A DNA stretch of 33,433 nt from the NCBI GenBank assembly GCA_900767465.1, contig CAAGAW010000003.1, positions 1 to 33,433 of the forward strand. The letters run 5' to 3'. The DNA is from Clostridia bacterium (GTDB taxonomy: Bacteria > Bacillota > Clostridia > Christensenellales > Pumilibacteraceae). Shown piece by piece: positions 1-9,400 of this stretch. Under the pieces are notes generated by a model. The model did no database searches, was not told the DNA's origin, and saw only the letters and a list, made by a program, of their open reading frames with translations. How positions within the stretch are numbered: the first letter of the stretch is position 1; every line of letters begins with the position of its first letter. Made by a program: the position numbers and the translations under genes.

Positions 1-31
1 GCGAAGCGAACCGGAGCGGGCGAATGAGGGG
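1..31 (+). repeat. Right end of an intergenic repeat (copy 1)
   Basis: The first 31 bases (GCGAAGCG...ATGAGGGGA) match the right end of the longer element at 28808-28962 (GAGCGAAGCGAGCC...GATGAGGGGA). The rest of this copy lies outside the window. It faces copy 2 (61-127) tail to tail, so ATGAGGGGA at 23-31 and TCCCCTCAT at about 63-71 form an inverted repeat. I infer a non-coding multicopy element; no gene is visible in it. Confidence 0.6.
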
Positions 32-60
32 AATAGAACCTAATAAAAACGTAACGTCGT

Positions 61-127
61 TTTCCCCTCATCCGTCTTGCCTTCGTGACGCTTCGGCAAT
101 CCACCTTCCCCCGAGGGGGAAGGCTTA
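61..127 (-). repeat. Intergenic repeat (copy 2, CCTTCCCCC type)
   Basis: Read on the minus strand this begins AAGCCTTCCCCCTCGGGGGA, continues with GGTGGATTGCC and ends with GGATGAGGGGA. The same two end blocks bracket the element at 28808-28962, and the 5' block is itself a hairpin (CCTTCCCCC / GGGGGAAGG). This uninterrupted copy is about 66 bp and shows what the element looks like without the extra internal segment found at 28808-28962. Confidence 0.65.
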
Positions 128-166
128 ATAGGTTGCGTACACTCTTGTCATTCAGGGGCATTAGTA

Positions 167-263
167 GAGAAATCCGCTGCGATAGAAACGACACGAAACA
201 TATCTGCGCCGGCACACTTGCCCGCGGGGGCTCGCCGCCGAGAAATCCGCTGCGATAGAAACG
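167..263 (+). repeat. Pair of 24-bp direct repeats
   Basis: GAGAAATCCGCTGCGATAGA followed by AACG occurs at 167-190 and again, identical, at 240-263, 73 bp apart. A near copy (GAGAAATCCCCTGCAATAGA, then AACG) sits at 11171-11194 and a more degenerate one near 6360-6385. The intervening sequence is GC-rich (CGCCGGCACACTTGCCCGCG) and resembles the flanks of the 11171 copy. Function is unknown. Confidence 0.55.
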
Positions 264-309
264 GAAATAGCCGTATACTAATAATAACCGAGCGTACACC
301 CGTACCGCC

Positions 310-366
310 TTGTCATTGCGAGCAAAGGCGCAGCCGTAGCGTGGCAATCTCCCGGAAGGGAAGACG
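310..366 (+). repeat. Intergenic repeat, TTGTCATTGCGAG family
   Basis: The segment begins TTGTCATTGCGAG and runs through GTGGCAATCTCCCGGAAGGG. A diverged copy lies at 11038-11090 (TTGTCGTTGCGAG ... GTGACAATCTCACGGAAGGG). The ATTGC ... GCAAT ends are inverted, so the unit could fold. The 111-codon open frame across 218-553 passes through these repeats and is not considered a gene. Confidence 0.6.
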
Positions 367-449
367 GACGAATCGTACACAGAAGAAACGGAAACAATCG
401 AACGCGATTATCCCCAAATACTCGCCGGTGGCGGTTCGTCACTCGCCGT

Positions 450-487
450 GTCGCAAAAACGCGCATACGTATACGCGTTTTTACGAC
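450..487. repeat. 38-bp near-perfect palindrome (family founder)
   Basis: The arms are GTCGCAAAAACGCGCATACG and its near reverse complement, ending CGCGTTTTTACGAC. Related copies are at 30551-30583 (just after the ABC-F gene), 15678-15710 (between ybeY and era) and, as a half-site, 11606-11628 inside the yqfD reading frame. As RNA it would form a long hairpin. The U-run lies inside the arm, so terminator activity is possible but not certain. Confidence 0.65.
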
Positions 488-499
488 AAAAAAACAAAA

Positions 500-537
500 A
501 GCCCTCTATTTCCGTGGCGGGAAGAGAGGGTTTTTCG
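500..537 (-). terminator. Rho-independent terminator of the HD-domain gene
   Basis: CCCTCT at 502-507 pairs with AGAGGG at 525-530. Read on the minus strand, the stem is followed by CTTTTTG and then seven Ts, and it lies about 20-50 bases past the HD-domain gene's stop. The plus-strand side also has a TTTTTC run, so it may work in both directions. Confidence 0.75.
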
Positions 538-556
538 GCGTTTAACTAACTAACTT

Positions 557-1126
557 TTACGCGTTTTGCATTTCGGCATTTATTTCGTTCTCGCACGAGC
601 GCATAGCAAGCACCGTCGTCCAGATAAGGTCGTCAAGAGTCATGCCGAGGTTTTCCGCGCCCTTTTCGATGACGTCGCGCGAGCAGCCCGCCGCGAATTT
701 TTTGTCCTTGTATTTCTTTTTCACCGAACTCAGTTCCATGTCCGAAGTGGATTTGCTCGGGCGCATTTTCGCGACCGCGCCGATAAGCCCGGTAAGTTCG
801 TCCACGGCAAACAGCACCTTTTCCATATACTTTTCGGGTTTTGCGTCGGTGGGCGTAAGTCCGTATCCGTGCGAGAATACGGCGTGAATCGTTTCCTCGT
901 CCGCGCCTTCGTTTTTCAGAATCTCGACCGCCTTTACGCAATGTTCGGTCGGATAAAGTTCAAAGTCCACGTCGTGGAGAGTTCCTACCGCCTGCCAGTA
1001 GTCCGCGTCCTCGCCCGCCGCAAGAGCGTAGTAGCGCATAACGCCGCCCACCGTCAGCGCGTGGCGGATATGAAACGGATTTTCGTTATACTTTCCGACG
1101 ATTTCTTTTGCTTTTTCTACCGTCAT
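557..1126 (-). CDS. HD-domain metal-dependent phosphohydrolase-like protein
   Basis: This 189-residue soluble protein is an HD-superfamily hydrolase. The pattern visible is RHALTVGGVMR (His22), LHDVDFE (His51-Asp52), a histidine at about 86 in FSHGYGL, and VDELTGLI with Asp109. These are the usual metal ligands of small HD/HDIG proteins. The ADELTGLI-like stretch is typical of a widespread Clostridial family annotated only as HDIG or hydrolase. No partner domain is fused, so the substrate is unknown. The ATG is preceded on the minus strand by GGAGGTAAC and a sigma-A type promoter, and the gene is followed by a terminator, so it is probably monocistronic. The neighbouring giant gene is divergent. 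Confidence 0.85.
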   Translation of the reverse strand: MTVEKAKEIVGKYNENPFHIRHALTVGGVMRYYALAAGEDADYWQAVGTLHDVDFELYPTEHCVKAVEILKNEGADEETIHAVFSHGYGLTPTDAKPEKYMEKVLFAVDELTGLIGAVAKMRPSKSTSDMELSSVKKKYKDKKFAAGCSRDVIEKGAENLGMTLDDLIWTTVLAMRSCENEINAEMQNA

Positions 1127-1160
1127 TTTTTTGTTACCTCCGAACGTAATCTACACTCGT

Positions 1161-1189
1161 ATTTTAGCACGCCGGGCAAAAAATGTAAA
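1161..1189 (-). promoter_or_regulatory. Sigma-A promoter of the HD-domain gene
   Basis: On the minus strand TTTACA (1184-1189) and TAAAAT (1161-1166) are separated by exactly 17 bases, placing the start of transcription about 25-30 bases before the ATG at 1126. Confidence 0.7.
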
Positions 1190-1342
1190 CTTTTTCGGAG
1201 TGGCGCAGGCAAAATTTCGTCGAATCCGCCGAATTTCATCTTTTGCACAAAATAATTTTACTTATTTTTAAAAAACGCGCGCGAGTTTCGTTTAAGTTTA
1301 TATTGGTGGTGTATACTGATCGCAATATAAGTAAAAGGAAGA

Positions 1343-1393
1343 ATGGCGGTCGATTTCGTACGCGATCGCCGCAAGTTAAGGAAAAAAGTATAA
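1343..1393 (+). CDS. Possible 16-codon leader peptide before the giant protein
   Basis: ATG at 1343 follows an AAAAGGAAG ribosome binding site at the right distance and opens a 16-codon frame (MAVDFVRDRRKLRKKV) ending in TAA at 1391-1393, only 5 bases before the ATG at 1399. The downstream gene has its own purine-rich AAGGAA only about 16 bases before its start, inside this leader, so coupling by termination and re-initiation is plausible. The peptide is strongly basic. It may simply be a chance frame, because nothing beyond the ribosome binding site and spacing supports it. Confidence 0.3.
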   Translation: MAVDFVRDRRKLRKKV

Positions 1394-1398
1394 AAGAA

Positions 1399-4300
1399 AT
1401 GAAAGGTATACTGGCAAAAATCGTAAAAAAGAAAAAACTTTTTATAACGGCGGTCGCGGTAATAGTACTCGGACTCGGCGTCGCGGCGTACATGATTATC
1501 GGAAACGCAACGGCGGGATCGGCGACTATCGACCCGCCCAAAACCACGATAAATCAGGTTCTCGGAAAACCGACCGACAAGACGATAGAGGATCTTTCTC
1601 CAAAGGAAAACCTGTATATCGCGCACGGCGAATTGCTCCGCGCGGGCAGTTTCGACGCGATTTCCAACGGTTCTACCGTATCTGCGGGCGTAGAGCAGAA
1701 AGTTTATTCGCGCAGAGTCGTCAAAGGCAACGTTGCGTTCAAAGAGTCAGTAAGTTCGTCGAGTATGGTAAACGTCGGCTCGCAGCGTATGGTTCGCGGT
1801 AGCAGTTACGTTATCCGTCCCGCCGAATCGATCACTGCGCTTGACAACGTGGTGTGGTCGGGTACCGCTTCGAGAGTAACCGAAAGCGCGTTCAACGACC
1901 GTTACGGGTGCCGCGGCGACGAACTTTCGAGTTACATTCTCAACGACGAAACGATCTTAAACGCAAGATACGACGGATACGACGAGTCGACGAGCTTGTA
2001 TTCGTTCACGTACGAACTCGATAACGTCAAGGCGACGTATTACATACTTCACGAAATGCGTACCAACGCCGGTACGAAAAAGTTTCCCGCGTTTGAAAAA
2101 GCCGTCGTGACCGTCACGATGAACGCCGACTGGCAGGTTTATTCGTTCTCGACCGATTGCGTATACAAGGTCGCTTTGTTCGGCGGCGTAAGTTGCGTCG
2201 AGCACCTCACCGAGATTTTCGGCAGCGTCGGCACGGTTACCGAAGTTCCGGAATACGAATTCTTCGAGCCGTATTTCGACGCGGAAGAAACGGGCGGAGA
2301 AGTCGATAAAGATCCCGACGCGCTCGGCGTTCTTGCCGAACTTTTCGCAAAGCCGCTCGCCGACGGTAAAATCAACGCCGCGGTAGAAGCGACCGTTCTC
2401 GGCGAACCGATTACGATAAACGCTTCGGTCGGAATCGATATGAAGGCTTCGGATATTCTCGCAAGCCTTACCGCCGACGTCGGATTCGGCAATTCGTTCG
2501 TCCGTTACGACGGCGACGGAATAACCGTAAAATACGGCGATCTTGCCGCAAGAACGACGGTAAACGAAATAAAATCGCTCGTCGCGGCTTTTGCCGATAA
2601 AACCGCCTCGGAAAAATCCGAAACGAAAGGCGGACTTAACGCGTCCGAAATTCTCTCGTCGATAGAAATGCAACTCGGTGACGACGATTGCACGCTTACG
2701 ATTCCGCTCAACTTCGGAGGGATCGATATAAAGGCGGTAATTACCGGCAAAGCGGAAGGCGACTGCGACGATCGCGCGTATACTTTCACCGGCGCAACCG
2801 TTACGGTCGGCGACTACGTTACCGCAAACGTTAAACTCGTAAACGCCCCCGTCGAAGTCCCCGACCTTAGCGGCGCGGCTTCGCTCGGCAAAATTTTCGA
2901 CAAAATCAAAAGCGGCAGATTCGACCTTACGGTAAGCGCGGACAAATTCGACGCGACCGCAACGCTCGATCTTAACCGCAAATATCTCGGCGTAAAAGCG
3001 GGCAAACTTACCGCAACGCTTACCGCCGACCGCGCGCTCGTAAAATACGGTAACGCGGCGGTCGGAGCGAACTTCGCCGACCTCAAAAACGAAGAATTCA
3101 TCGGTAAGATCGAAAGTTTCGTTTCCGTTCTCGCCGACAAAACCGGCAACGACAAACTCAGAGCGGCTGCGGATACGCTCGGCAGTCTTACCGCAACGCT
3201 TTTTGCAAGCGAAGAGAAAACGCCTTTCGACGTATCGAAAATCGACGTCGCAAAGATCCTCGGAGTTTTAAGAGATATAACCGCCGTTAAAACGGACGAC
3301 GGAGTAGTGGTTTCGCTTGCGACCGACGGCGCAAACGTTTCCGTCACGCTTGCCGAGTCGGACGGCGCGTACGAGTTCGGTTCGATAAACGCCGAGATCG
3401 GCGCGGACGGTAAAGCGGTCGCCGTTTCCGTATATCCCGCAACCGAAAGCGTAGAGCCGCTCGAAGAAACCGAGGAGTTCGTCGACGCCGTCGCGCTTGC
3501 AGACGTCGCGTTGCCCGCGCTCGAAAAACTCGTCGCGGCTACCGGTTACGAAATCGGCTTGGATTCGCTCGCGCTTAACCTCGGCGGTAAAACCGTGACG
3601 ATAAGCGGCAAAGCGGTTTACGACGGCTCGAATCTCAGAGTAAACGCAATCGTAAAAGCGGGCGGCAAAAACTTCCTTAAAGCGGACGTTTACCTCGTGG
3701 ACGGAACGCTTTACGGCGAGGTTAACGGCGTTCGTTTCGCGGCGAAGATAAGCGAAAACGCGGGCGGGAAAAAACCGCTTGCCGAAACGCTCGATTCGCT
3801 CAAAGGTTATAACGACTCGCTCGACGAAATTATCGCTACGGTCGAAGAACTCGTTTCCGAACCGATCGATTACGAAAATCTTATCCGTTCGCTTGCGTTC
3901 GACGGAAAAAATCTCGCCGTTTCCGCGTTTCTCGGCGGATTCGGAACGGTAAACGCGGCTATGAACTTCGGCGACGAACTCTCGGTATCGATCGCACCCG
4001 TTACCGTCGGCTCGACCTCGGTTTCGCTCGACGCGACCGTCAAGCCGAGCAACGAAACGATTACGGCTCCTACCGGCGATTATTCGACCCGTCTGACCGT
4101 TAATATCGACGAGAAAAATTCGGTTTTCGCCCGTCTCGACTTTATCCGCGGCGAATACGACTTCCTCGTAACCGATCCGGATCGCACCGAGGCGGGGCTT
4201 GGCGTTAAATACGCGTTCGACGCGCTCTATATCAAGTACGGCGAAACGCTCGTTCGCGGCGACGTGGCAAGAATCAAAGCAATAATCGCGGATATTACCG

Positions 4301-6234
4301 AGGTTGCGAAAGAGCAGTTCGGCGACAAATTGCAGTCCGGCTCGCTCGACGCGCTCAAAAACATCGACGTAAAAGCGATCGTCCGTTCGATTTCGCTCGA
4401 CTGCACGGACGACGTGACGCTTTCGGCGCAGGCTTTCGGCTTTAACGCGACCGCCACGGCGGACGAAAACTTCGGTCTTACCGTTACCGTTCCGATAGAA
4501 AAAACGCGCAAAGTCATCGGCGAAAACGGCGAAGAGGTTACCGAAACTTACGTGTTCCGTACGCTTACCGTTACGGCGGGCGACGGCGGCGCAAGTTATG
4601 CCGAATTCGACGAAAACGCGAATTACACGGACGTCGCGACCGTGTTCGACGAGTACTTCGACGTTATGGTCGGACTCGTAAAAACCAACGGCTGGAAGTT
4701 CACCGTCAGCGCGGAACTCGCGTTCGGCGGCAACGAATACAAGATCGCAAACGCTCCCGTGGATTTCGTGTACTACGGCAAGGACGACTTCGCCGTAAAA
4801 GTCGCGGCGACCGTCCAAAAGAAACAAAACGGAACGTTTGCCGACGCGTTCGCAATCGAAGCGGCGTTCACCGGCGGCAGAGTATACGTTACCTATAACG
4901 ACCTTATCAACCCGAACAGTTCGCTTAAACTTTCCGTCTCAAAAGAAGTTCTTGCCGAAATTATCACCGAACTTCTGCCCGGACTTCGCGAAGTCGTGCC
5001 GCAACTCGACGACGTTCTCAACGAAAGCAAGCGCGCGATGACCGAAGCGTTCGGCTCGGACAAAATCGTCAGCCTTGCCGAGATTCTTAAAAACGTTTCG
5101 TATAAAGATAACGAACTCAATATCCGCATAAACGGCAGCGTACTTATCGGACGGCTCGGCGATATCGACCTTACCGTAAGCCGCCACGGCGAAAACGGAC
5201 TTAAAGCGTCGCTCGGAGACCTCACGTATTACGAGGACGAAACGCACGCCGCAGCTTCGTTCGCGCTTCGCGGATTCACGGCTACGGCGCAGGCGGTAGA
5301 GGTAAACGGCGACGGATCCAAGTCCGCAAGTATCGCAAACGTGATCGGCACGTACAACGATTCCGACTATATCAACCTCGACAGCCTGTCCGCGCTCGCC
5401 CGTTCGTTCATCGTCACGGCAAAAGCGAAAAACGACGACGGCTCGCGTACGTTCCGCCTTACCGGCACCATTCCCGTACACCTTACCGCGCTTTCGATCG
5501 TCAACGCCGACGTAAACCTCGGTGTGGACGCGCGTATCGACGTCAAAAAGGACACCGACGGCAAGGACGTCGTGTTTGTTGCGGTCAAGATTTCGCGCGG
5601 CAACCTCGACGGCTCGCTCGCAAGCGTTGCGTTCAAAGACCTCGGCGGCGACAGTTATATCTATTATAACGGCGAAGCGGGTACGATAACCGTCGCAAGG
5701 GATTCGTACACAAAGCATACTTACTGCAGTTACAAGACATGCAAGAAGTGGGGCTGCACTAACGGCTGGCACACCGGCTGGCACAAGAGTTACGTAAAAC
5801 TCGATTCCGATCCGGAAATCGGAAACGGCTCGGCAGGGTACAAAGAAACCGTAACGCCCGAACAGTTCGGTAGCGGCATGGTCGATTACCTTATGAATCT
5901 TATCAACTTCATAGACTCGATCAAAAACGCAATCACCGATTCGATGCAGTCCTCGCACGATAAAGCTTACGGAATCGACGATATTATCACCGGTTACGGT
6001 TACGCAAATTCCGCGTACGCCGTAAACGTAACGCTCAACCCGATCGACAGCGTTCTCGGCACGGCAACGATCAACGTCCATCACGACGCGGACTACAAAC
6101 TTACCCGTCTTACCGGATCGATCGACATTCTTAAAATTACCGGCGTAACGTGCAAAGGATCGGTCGATATATCGCTCGTCGACGCACCATACGGCGACGC
6201 CGAACGCTTCGCAAAAGCAACTTGCGTGTGGTAA
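1399..6234 (+). CDS. Giant membrane-anchored beta-rich repeat protein, unknown function
   Basis: From the ATG at 1399 the product is 1611 residues. It has a short basic cytoplasmic end (MKGILAKIVKKKK), one hydrophobic helix (about residues 15-36) and then an extracytoplasmic chain with no further membrane segment and no LPxTG motif, so it is probably anchored by the N-terminal helix or an uncleaved signal. The open frame extends 52 codons further upstream to 1243, but that part reads as promoter/leader sequence. The chain repeats a loose module. A strand plus turn like VKYGD, IKYGE or VTYND is followed by an amphipathic helix like EIKSLVAAFADK, and then several strands rich in alternating Thr/Val/Ala with DG turns. 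I can recognise about five copies. Residues 1440-1462 hold a regular Cys/His cluster (see findings). I do not recognise the family. A role in the cell envelope or adhesion would be a guess. A terminator follows. Confidence 0.8.
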   Translation: MKGILAKIVKKKKLFITAVAVIVLGLGVAAYMIIGNATAGSATIDPPKTTINQVLGKPTDKTIEDLSPKENLYIAHGELLRAGSFDAISNGSTVSAGVEQKVYSRRVVKGNVAFKESVSSSSMVNVGSQRMVRGSSYVIRPAESITALDNVVWSGTASRVTESAFNDRYGCRGDELSSYILNDETILNARYDGYDESTSLYSFTYELDNVKATYYILHEMRTNAGTKKFPAFEKAVVTVTMNADWQVYSFSTDCVYKVALFGGVSCVEHLTEIFGSVGTVTEVPEYEFFEPYFDAEETGGEVDKDPDALGVLAELFAKPLADGKINAAVEATVLGEPITINASVGIDMKASDILASLTADVGFGNSFVRYDGDGITVKYGDLAARTTVNEIKSLVAAFADKTASEKSETKGGLNASEILSSIEMQLGDDDCTLTIPLNFGGIDIKAVITGKAEGDCDDRAYTFTGATVTVGDYVTANVKLVNAPVEVPDLSGAASLGKIFDKIKSGRFDLTVSADKFDATATLDLNRKYLGVKAGKLTATLTADRALVKYGNAAVGANFADLKNEEFIGKIESFVSVLADKTGNDKLRAAADTLGSLTATLFASEEKTPFDVSKIDVAKILGVLRDITAVKTDDGVVVSLATDGANVSVTLAESDGAYEFGSINAEIGADGKAVAVSVYPATESVEPLEETEEFVDAVALADVALPALEKLVAATGYEIGLDSLALNLGGKTVTISGKAVYDGSNLRVNAIVKAGGKNFLKADVYLVDGTLYGEVNGVRFAAKISENAGGKKPLAETLDSLKGYNDSLDEIIATVEELVSEPIDYENLIRSLAFDGKNLAVSAFLGGFGTVNAAMNFGDELSVSIAPVTVGSTSVSLDATVKPSNETITAPTGDYSTRLTVNIDEKNSVFARLDFIRGEYDFLVTDPDRTEAGLGVKYAFDALYIKYGETLVRGDVARIKAIIADITEVAKEQFGDKLQSGSLDALKNIDVKAIVRSISLDCTDDVTLSAQAFGFNATATADENFGLTVTVPIEKTRKVIGENGEEVTETYVFRTLTVTAGDGGASYAEFDENANYTDVATVFDEYFDVMVGLVKTNGWKFTVSAELAFGGNEYKIANAPVDFVYYGKDDFAVKVAATVQKKQNGTFADAFAIEAAFTGGRVYVTYNDLINPNSSLKLSVSKEVLAEIITELLPGLREVVPQLDDVLNESKRAMTEAFGSDKIVSLAEILKNVSYKDNELNIRINGSVLIGRLGDIDLTVSRHGENGLKASLGDLTYYEDETHAAASFALRGFTATAQAVEVNGDGSKSASIANVIGTYNDSDYINLDSLSALARSFIVTAKAKNDDGSRTFRLTGTIPVHLTALSIVNADVNLGVDARIDVKKDTDGKDVVFVAVKISRGNLDGSLASVAFKDLGGDSYIYYNGEAGTITVARDSYTKHTYCSYKTCKKWGCTNGWHTGWHKSYVKLDSDPEIGNGSAGYKETVTPEQFGSGMVDYLMNLINFIDSIKNAITDSMQSSHDKAYGIDDIITGYGYANSAYAVNVTLNPIDSVLGTATINVHHDADYKLTRLTGSIDILKITGVTCKGSVDISLVDAPYGDAERFAKATCVW

Positions 6235-6276
6235 AACGAATAATAACGTAAAACGGTTGCATAACCGTAAAAGGAA

Positions 6277-6306
6277 AAGGCTCCTCGTCACGAGAAGCCT
6301 TCTTCT
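6277..6306. terminator. Bidirectional rho-independent terminator
   Basis: AAGGCTCCTCG (6277-6287) pairs with CGAGAAGCCTT (6291-6301) with one mismatch and a three-base loop. A T-rich tail follows on the plus strand and a TTTTCCTTTT tail on the minus strand. It sits between the convergent 3' ends of the giant gene and the ABC transporter gene. Confidence 0.8.
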
Positions 6307-6334
6307 TTACGATTCGACGCTATAAATCAATCGA

Positions 6335-6440
6335 ACGCGTTGTCACTTCAATCGAAGTCGGGAAATCCCCTACGGAAGAAACGAAAAATCGTACACGACT
6401 ACCCCAAAACACTCGCCCGCGGTGGCTCGCCGCACTCACC
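6335..6440. repeat. Degenerate intergenic repeat remnants
   Basis: Segments such as GGGAAATCCCCTACGGAAGA and ATCGTACACGACTACCCC, followed by CTCGCCCGCGGTGGCTCGCC, resemble pieces of the repeats at 167-440 and 11038-11240 in the same order. This looks like an eroded copy of the same composite. No gene is visible between the terminator and the transporter's stop codon. Confidence 0.45.
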
Positions 6441-6455
6441 ACGGCAGGCTCGGCG

Positions 6456-9400
6456 TTACCGATTCTGAATAGCGTCGATCGGGCGTTTCTTCGCGATTTT
6501 CATAACGGGCAGGAACGAAGAGACGAACGCAACGAGCAGTCCGACGGCAAAGATAAGCAGGTATTGCCGTATGCCGATCGTGAGAAGAGTAAGAGCCAGA
6601 TTGAGTTCTTCGCGCAAAGCCTTATTTATAAAGAACACAGCAACGGTAGCGGCGGCGGAAGCAAGTATGAAGTTAATTAGCGTGATAAGGAAACTTTCGT
6701 GGAAGAAAATCGAGAATACGTCGCTCGACCTTGCTCCGACCGCGCGAAGAATACCGATTTCGCGCTTCTTGTAACTGATCGACACCGAAATAAAGTTGAA
6801 CATCATCAGCGACGCGAATACGGCGAATCCGATACCCACGTAAAGAAAGACTTTCGCCATCATTTCGATCGTCGAATTAAAACTTTCGAGCGACGAAGAA
6901 ACCTCGTTTTTAAGCGAGTATCTTACGCCCGTACTCTCGTCGTAATTGAAGTTTACAACCTTTCGTATTCCCGCGCGGCTTTCGGGCATCGCGCCGAGCG
7001 CAAACGCGTAATACGCTTCCGAGTCCGCAGTAAACTTAGCGTAAAACCCGTCGGAAATTATCGGAACGTTTCCGGTAAACGAGATTCCGCCCAATTGTCC
7101 CAAAGACCAGCATTCTTTGCCGGGGATATAATATCCGACGACCGTGTAAGAAAATTCTTCTTCGTAGCGGTAATCGAGAACGGCGTTAAACGTTCCCGCC
7201 GACGGTAACTTTATAGGATCCTCTCCGTAACCGACCGTGCAACCTATATTCTCGCGCTCGATTATTCCCTTTATAAGCGGCATAATTACGTCGCGACCGC
7301 TTTTAACCGTAAAACCTTCGCCCTCGCCGAACGCGTTGTCGAAGAACCCGCCGCGAATACTATCGTTCCCGTCCGCCGAACGATACGAATTACTCAGATA
7401 CTCTACGTAAGCGTTATGTTTCATGCTCGCGTCGATCTTATCCCATGCTTCGTCGAGAGTCGCGTTGTCCCATTCCATATAGTTGTTACAGAAGGACCGT
7501 ATCGAATTATCGTACTTTAAGCAGTAATCCCTAAACTCCGTCGAATCCGGATAATAATCGCCTTTGCCGTTATCGTCTAACGCTTTCTTTATGTAATAGT
7601 TGGCGATATAAGCGTTACCGCTTAAAAGCGAAGAGAAATCGCCAAGGTAATATTGTGCTTCTTCTTCGTTTATCCCCGATTCGCTCGCAATCCAACTTAA
7701 AGTCGAGGCTTTGTATTCGTGACCGTTGCCGGCGTTGTACGGCAGGATTATTTCGTTCTCGGCAAGGCTCGTCTTGGCTTCGCCCGTCCAGATTACGTCG
7801 TTTTTGTTTTTAAGCGTATCGAGTTTCATAACGCCGTCGAAAGTGAAGTAAGAATCGTTCGAGCGATAAGAGAGGTAGTTGTCGTAGCCGAGTCTGAGAT
7901 ATTCGGGTTGGTTTTCCTTCGACTTTACGATAATTTCGGCAAGTTTTCCGTTGCTTACCGCGATGACGTTGTTGTAACTGTACGAAATTTTCGAGTTAAG
8001 TTCGTTTTGGCTCATCATCGCCGTAAGCATATTCGTCTCTTTCTTTTGTGCAAACGGCATATAGTCTTCGTACGGCGAGGCGTCGAGTTTCGTGTCGATA
8101 ACGCCCGTGATTTTGAGCCGCGTTTCACCGAAAAACGCGCTCACGTCCACGTATTTTCCGATAATCGCATTCTCGTCCGAAACTTCGCTCACGGCGTCCG
8201 CGCTCGATTTTCCGGTAATCGTGAGTTTTTCTTCCGAAGTCGCCGTTTCGTAATAATCGAATCCCGTGTATTGAATCTTCTCGAAAACGTATTTCGTTAT
8301 CGCGATTTCGTCGCTCGATACGGGAAGAGTACCCGTCAAAGTAAACCCGAGCGTATCGAGGTCGGTTTGGTCGAGTTCGATAAGCCCCTGCACGTTGTCG
8401 ACCTGATAAAACGAGATTCCGTTTTCGGTCGTAAGCGAAGACTGGTCGCTAAAGCAGTTCAGCGTGTAAACGGGCGACGACGAGTTGCCGTTTTCCCCGC
8501 GAAGCCGTTTGAGAACAGGTTTTACTTTTACTCCCGACCCCGCGGTAATAGCGGTTATATCGTCCGCCGAAATCGATTTATCGTTGTAGTAGGTGTATCC
8601 GCCCGACGTCTTACCGACCTTTAGTTTGGTGAACGTCGCGCTTGTAACATGCGAGTCGATTATCGAACTTTCAAAAGCCGTGCATTTGTTGTACGCACCC
8701 ATCGTGTCCGCGAGTCCGAACAGAGCAAACGCGATAAAGCACAAGAATATCGTAAAGGCGAGTCGTATCGGCTTGGCTTTCAGCGAACTTGCACCCATTT
8801 TGAACGCGTTTTTAAACGGCAGTCGCGAGCGAATCAACTTGCCGTCGGCGGGCGAGTAGGTCTTTACGTCTATCTTGCTTTCGTCCGTTGCGACGAATTC
8901 GTCCTTTCCGCCGTCGTCGTTTATTTTTACGATCTTGCGAATCTCGTCGTTCGAGCGTTCGTCGATCGAAATCAGCGCGTCCGAATCGGACTTCGACATA
9001 TATTCGTTAATAAGTTCGAGGTCGCTCGCCGTAAGTTTGTAACCTTTGCGAACGCGTATAATCTTGTCGTCAACCACGCTTATCCCGTCCGAAACGTTAT
9101 GCGGCGGCATTTCGGTTTTCGTCACGTCCGAAATAATCTTGCCGTCCGCGAGTTCGATGATCCGGTCGGCGTAATGTTCGGCAAAGTCGCGATCGTGCGA
9201 AACGACGAGTACGAGTTTGGTTTCGGACAACTTTTTCAGCGTGTCGAACACCTGTTTGCCCGTTTTGGAGTCGAGCGCGCCCGTCGGCTCGTCCGCCATA
9301 ATCATCTCGGGGTTCTTGATAAGCGCACGGGCAATCGCTACGCGCTGTTTCTGTCCGCCCGAAAGTTCGTTCGGTTTGCGGCTACCGTAACCGTTAAGGT

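Noticed and set aside
240..263. CRISPR-like array at the left end
   Set aside because: Only two exact 24-base copies, 73 bases apart, with no third unit and no cas genes; the spacer-like part is itself repeated elsewhere.
218..553. 111-codon open frame at the left end
   Set aside because: It runs through intergenic repeats and the 38-bp palindrome; no motif and no ribosome binding site.
4939..6291. Long antisense open frame (450 codons) opposite the giant gene, and similar ones at 3268-4827, 25316-26548 and 27285-28790
   Set aside because: All lie antisense to strongly supported genes, show Arg/Val/Phe-rich translations with no motif, and follow from the GC-biased third positions of the real genes.
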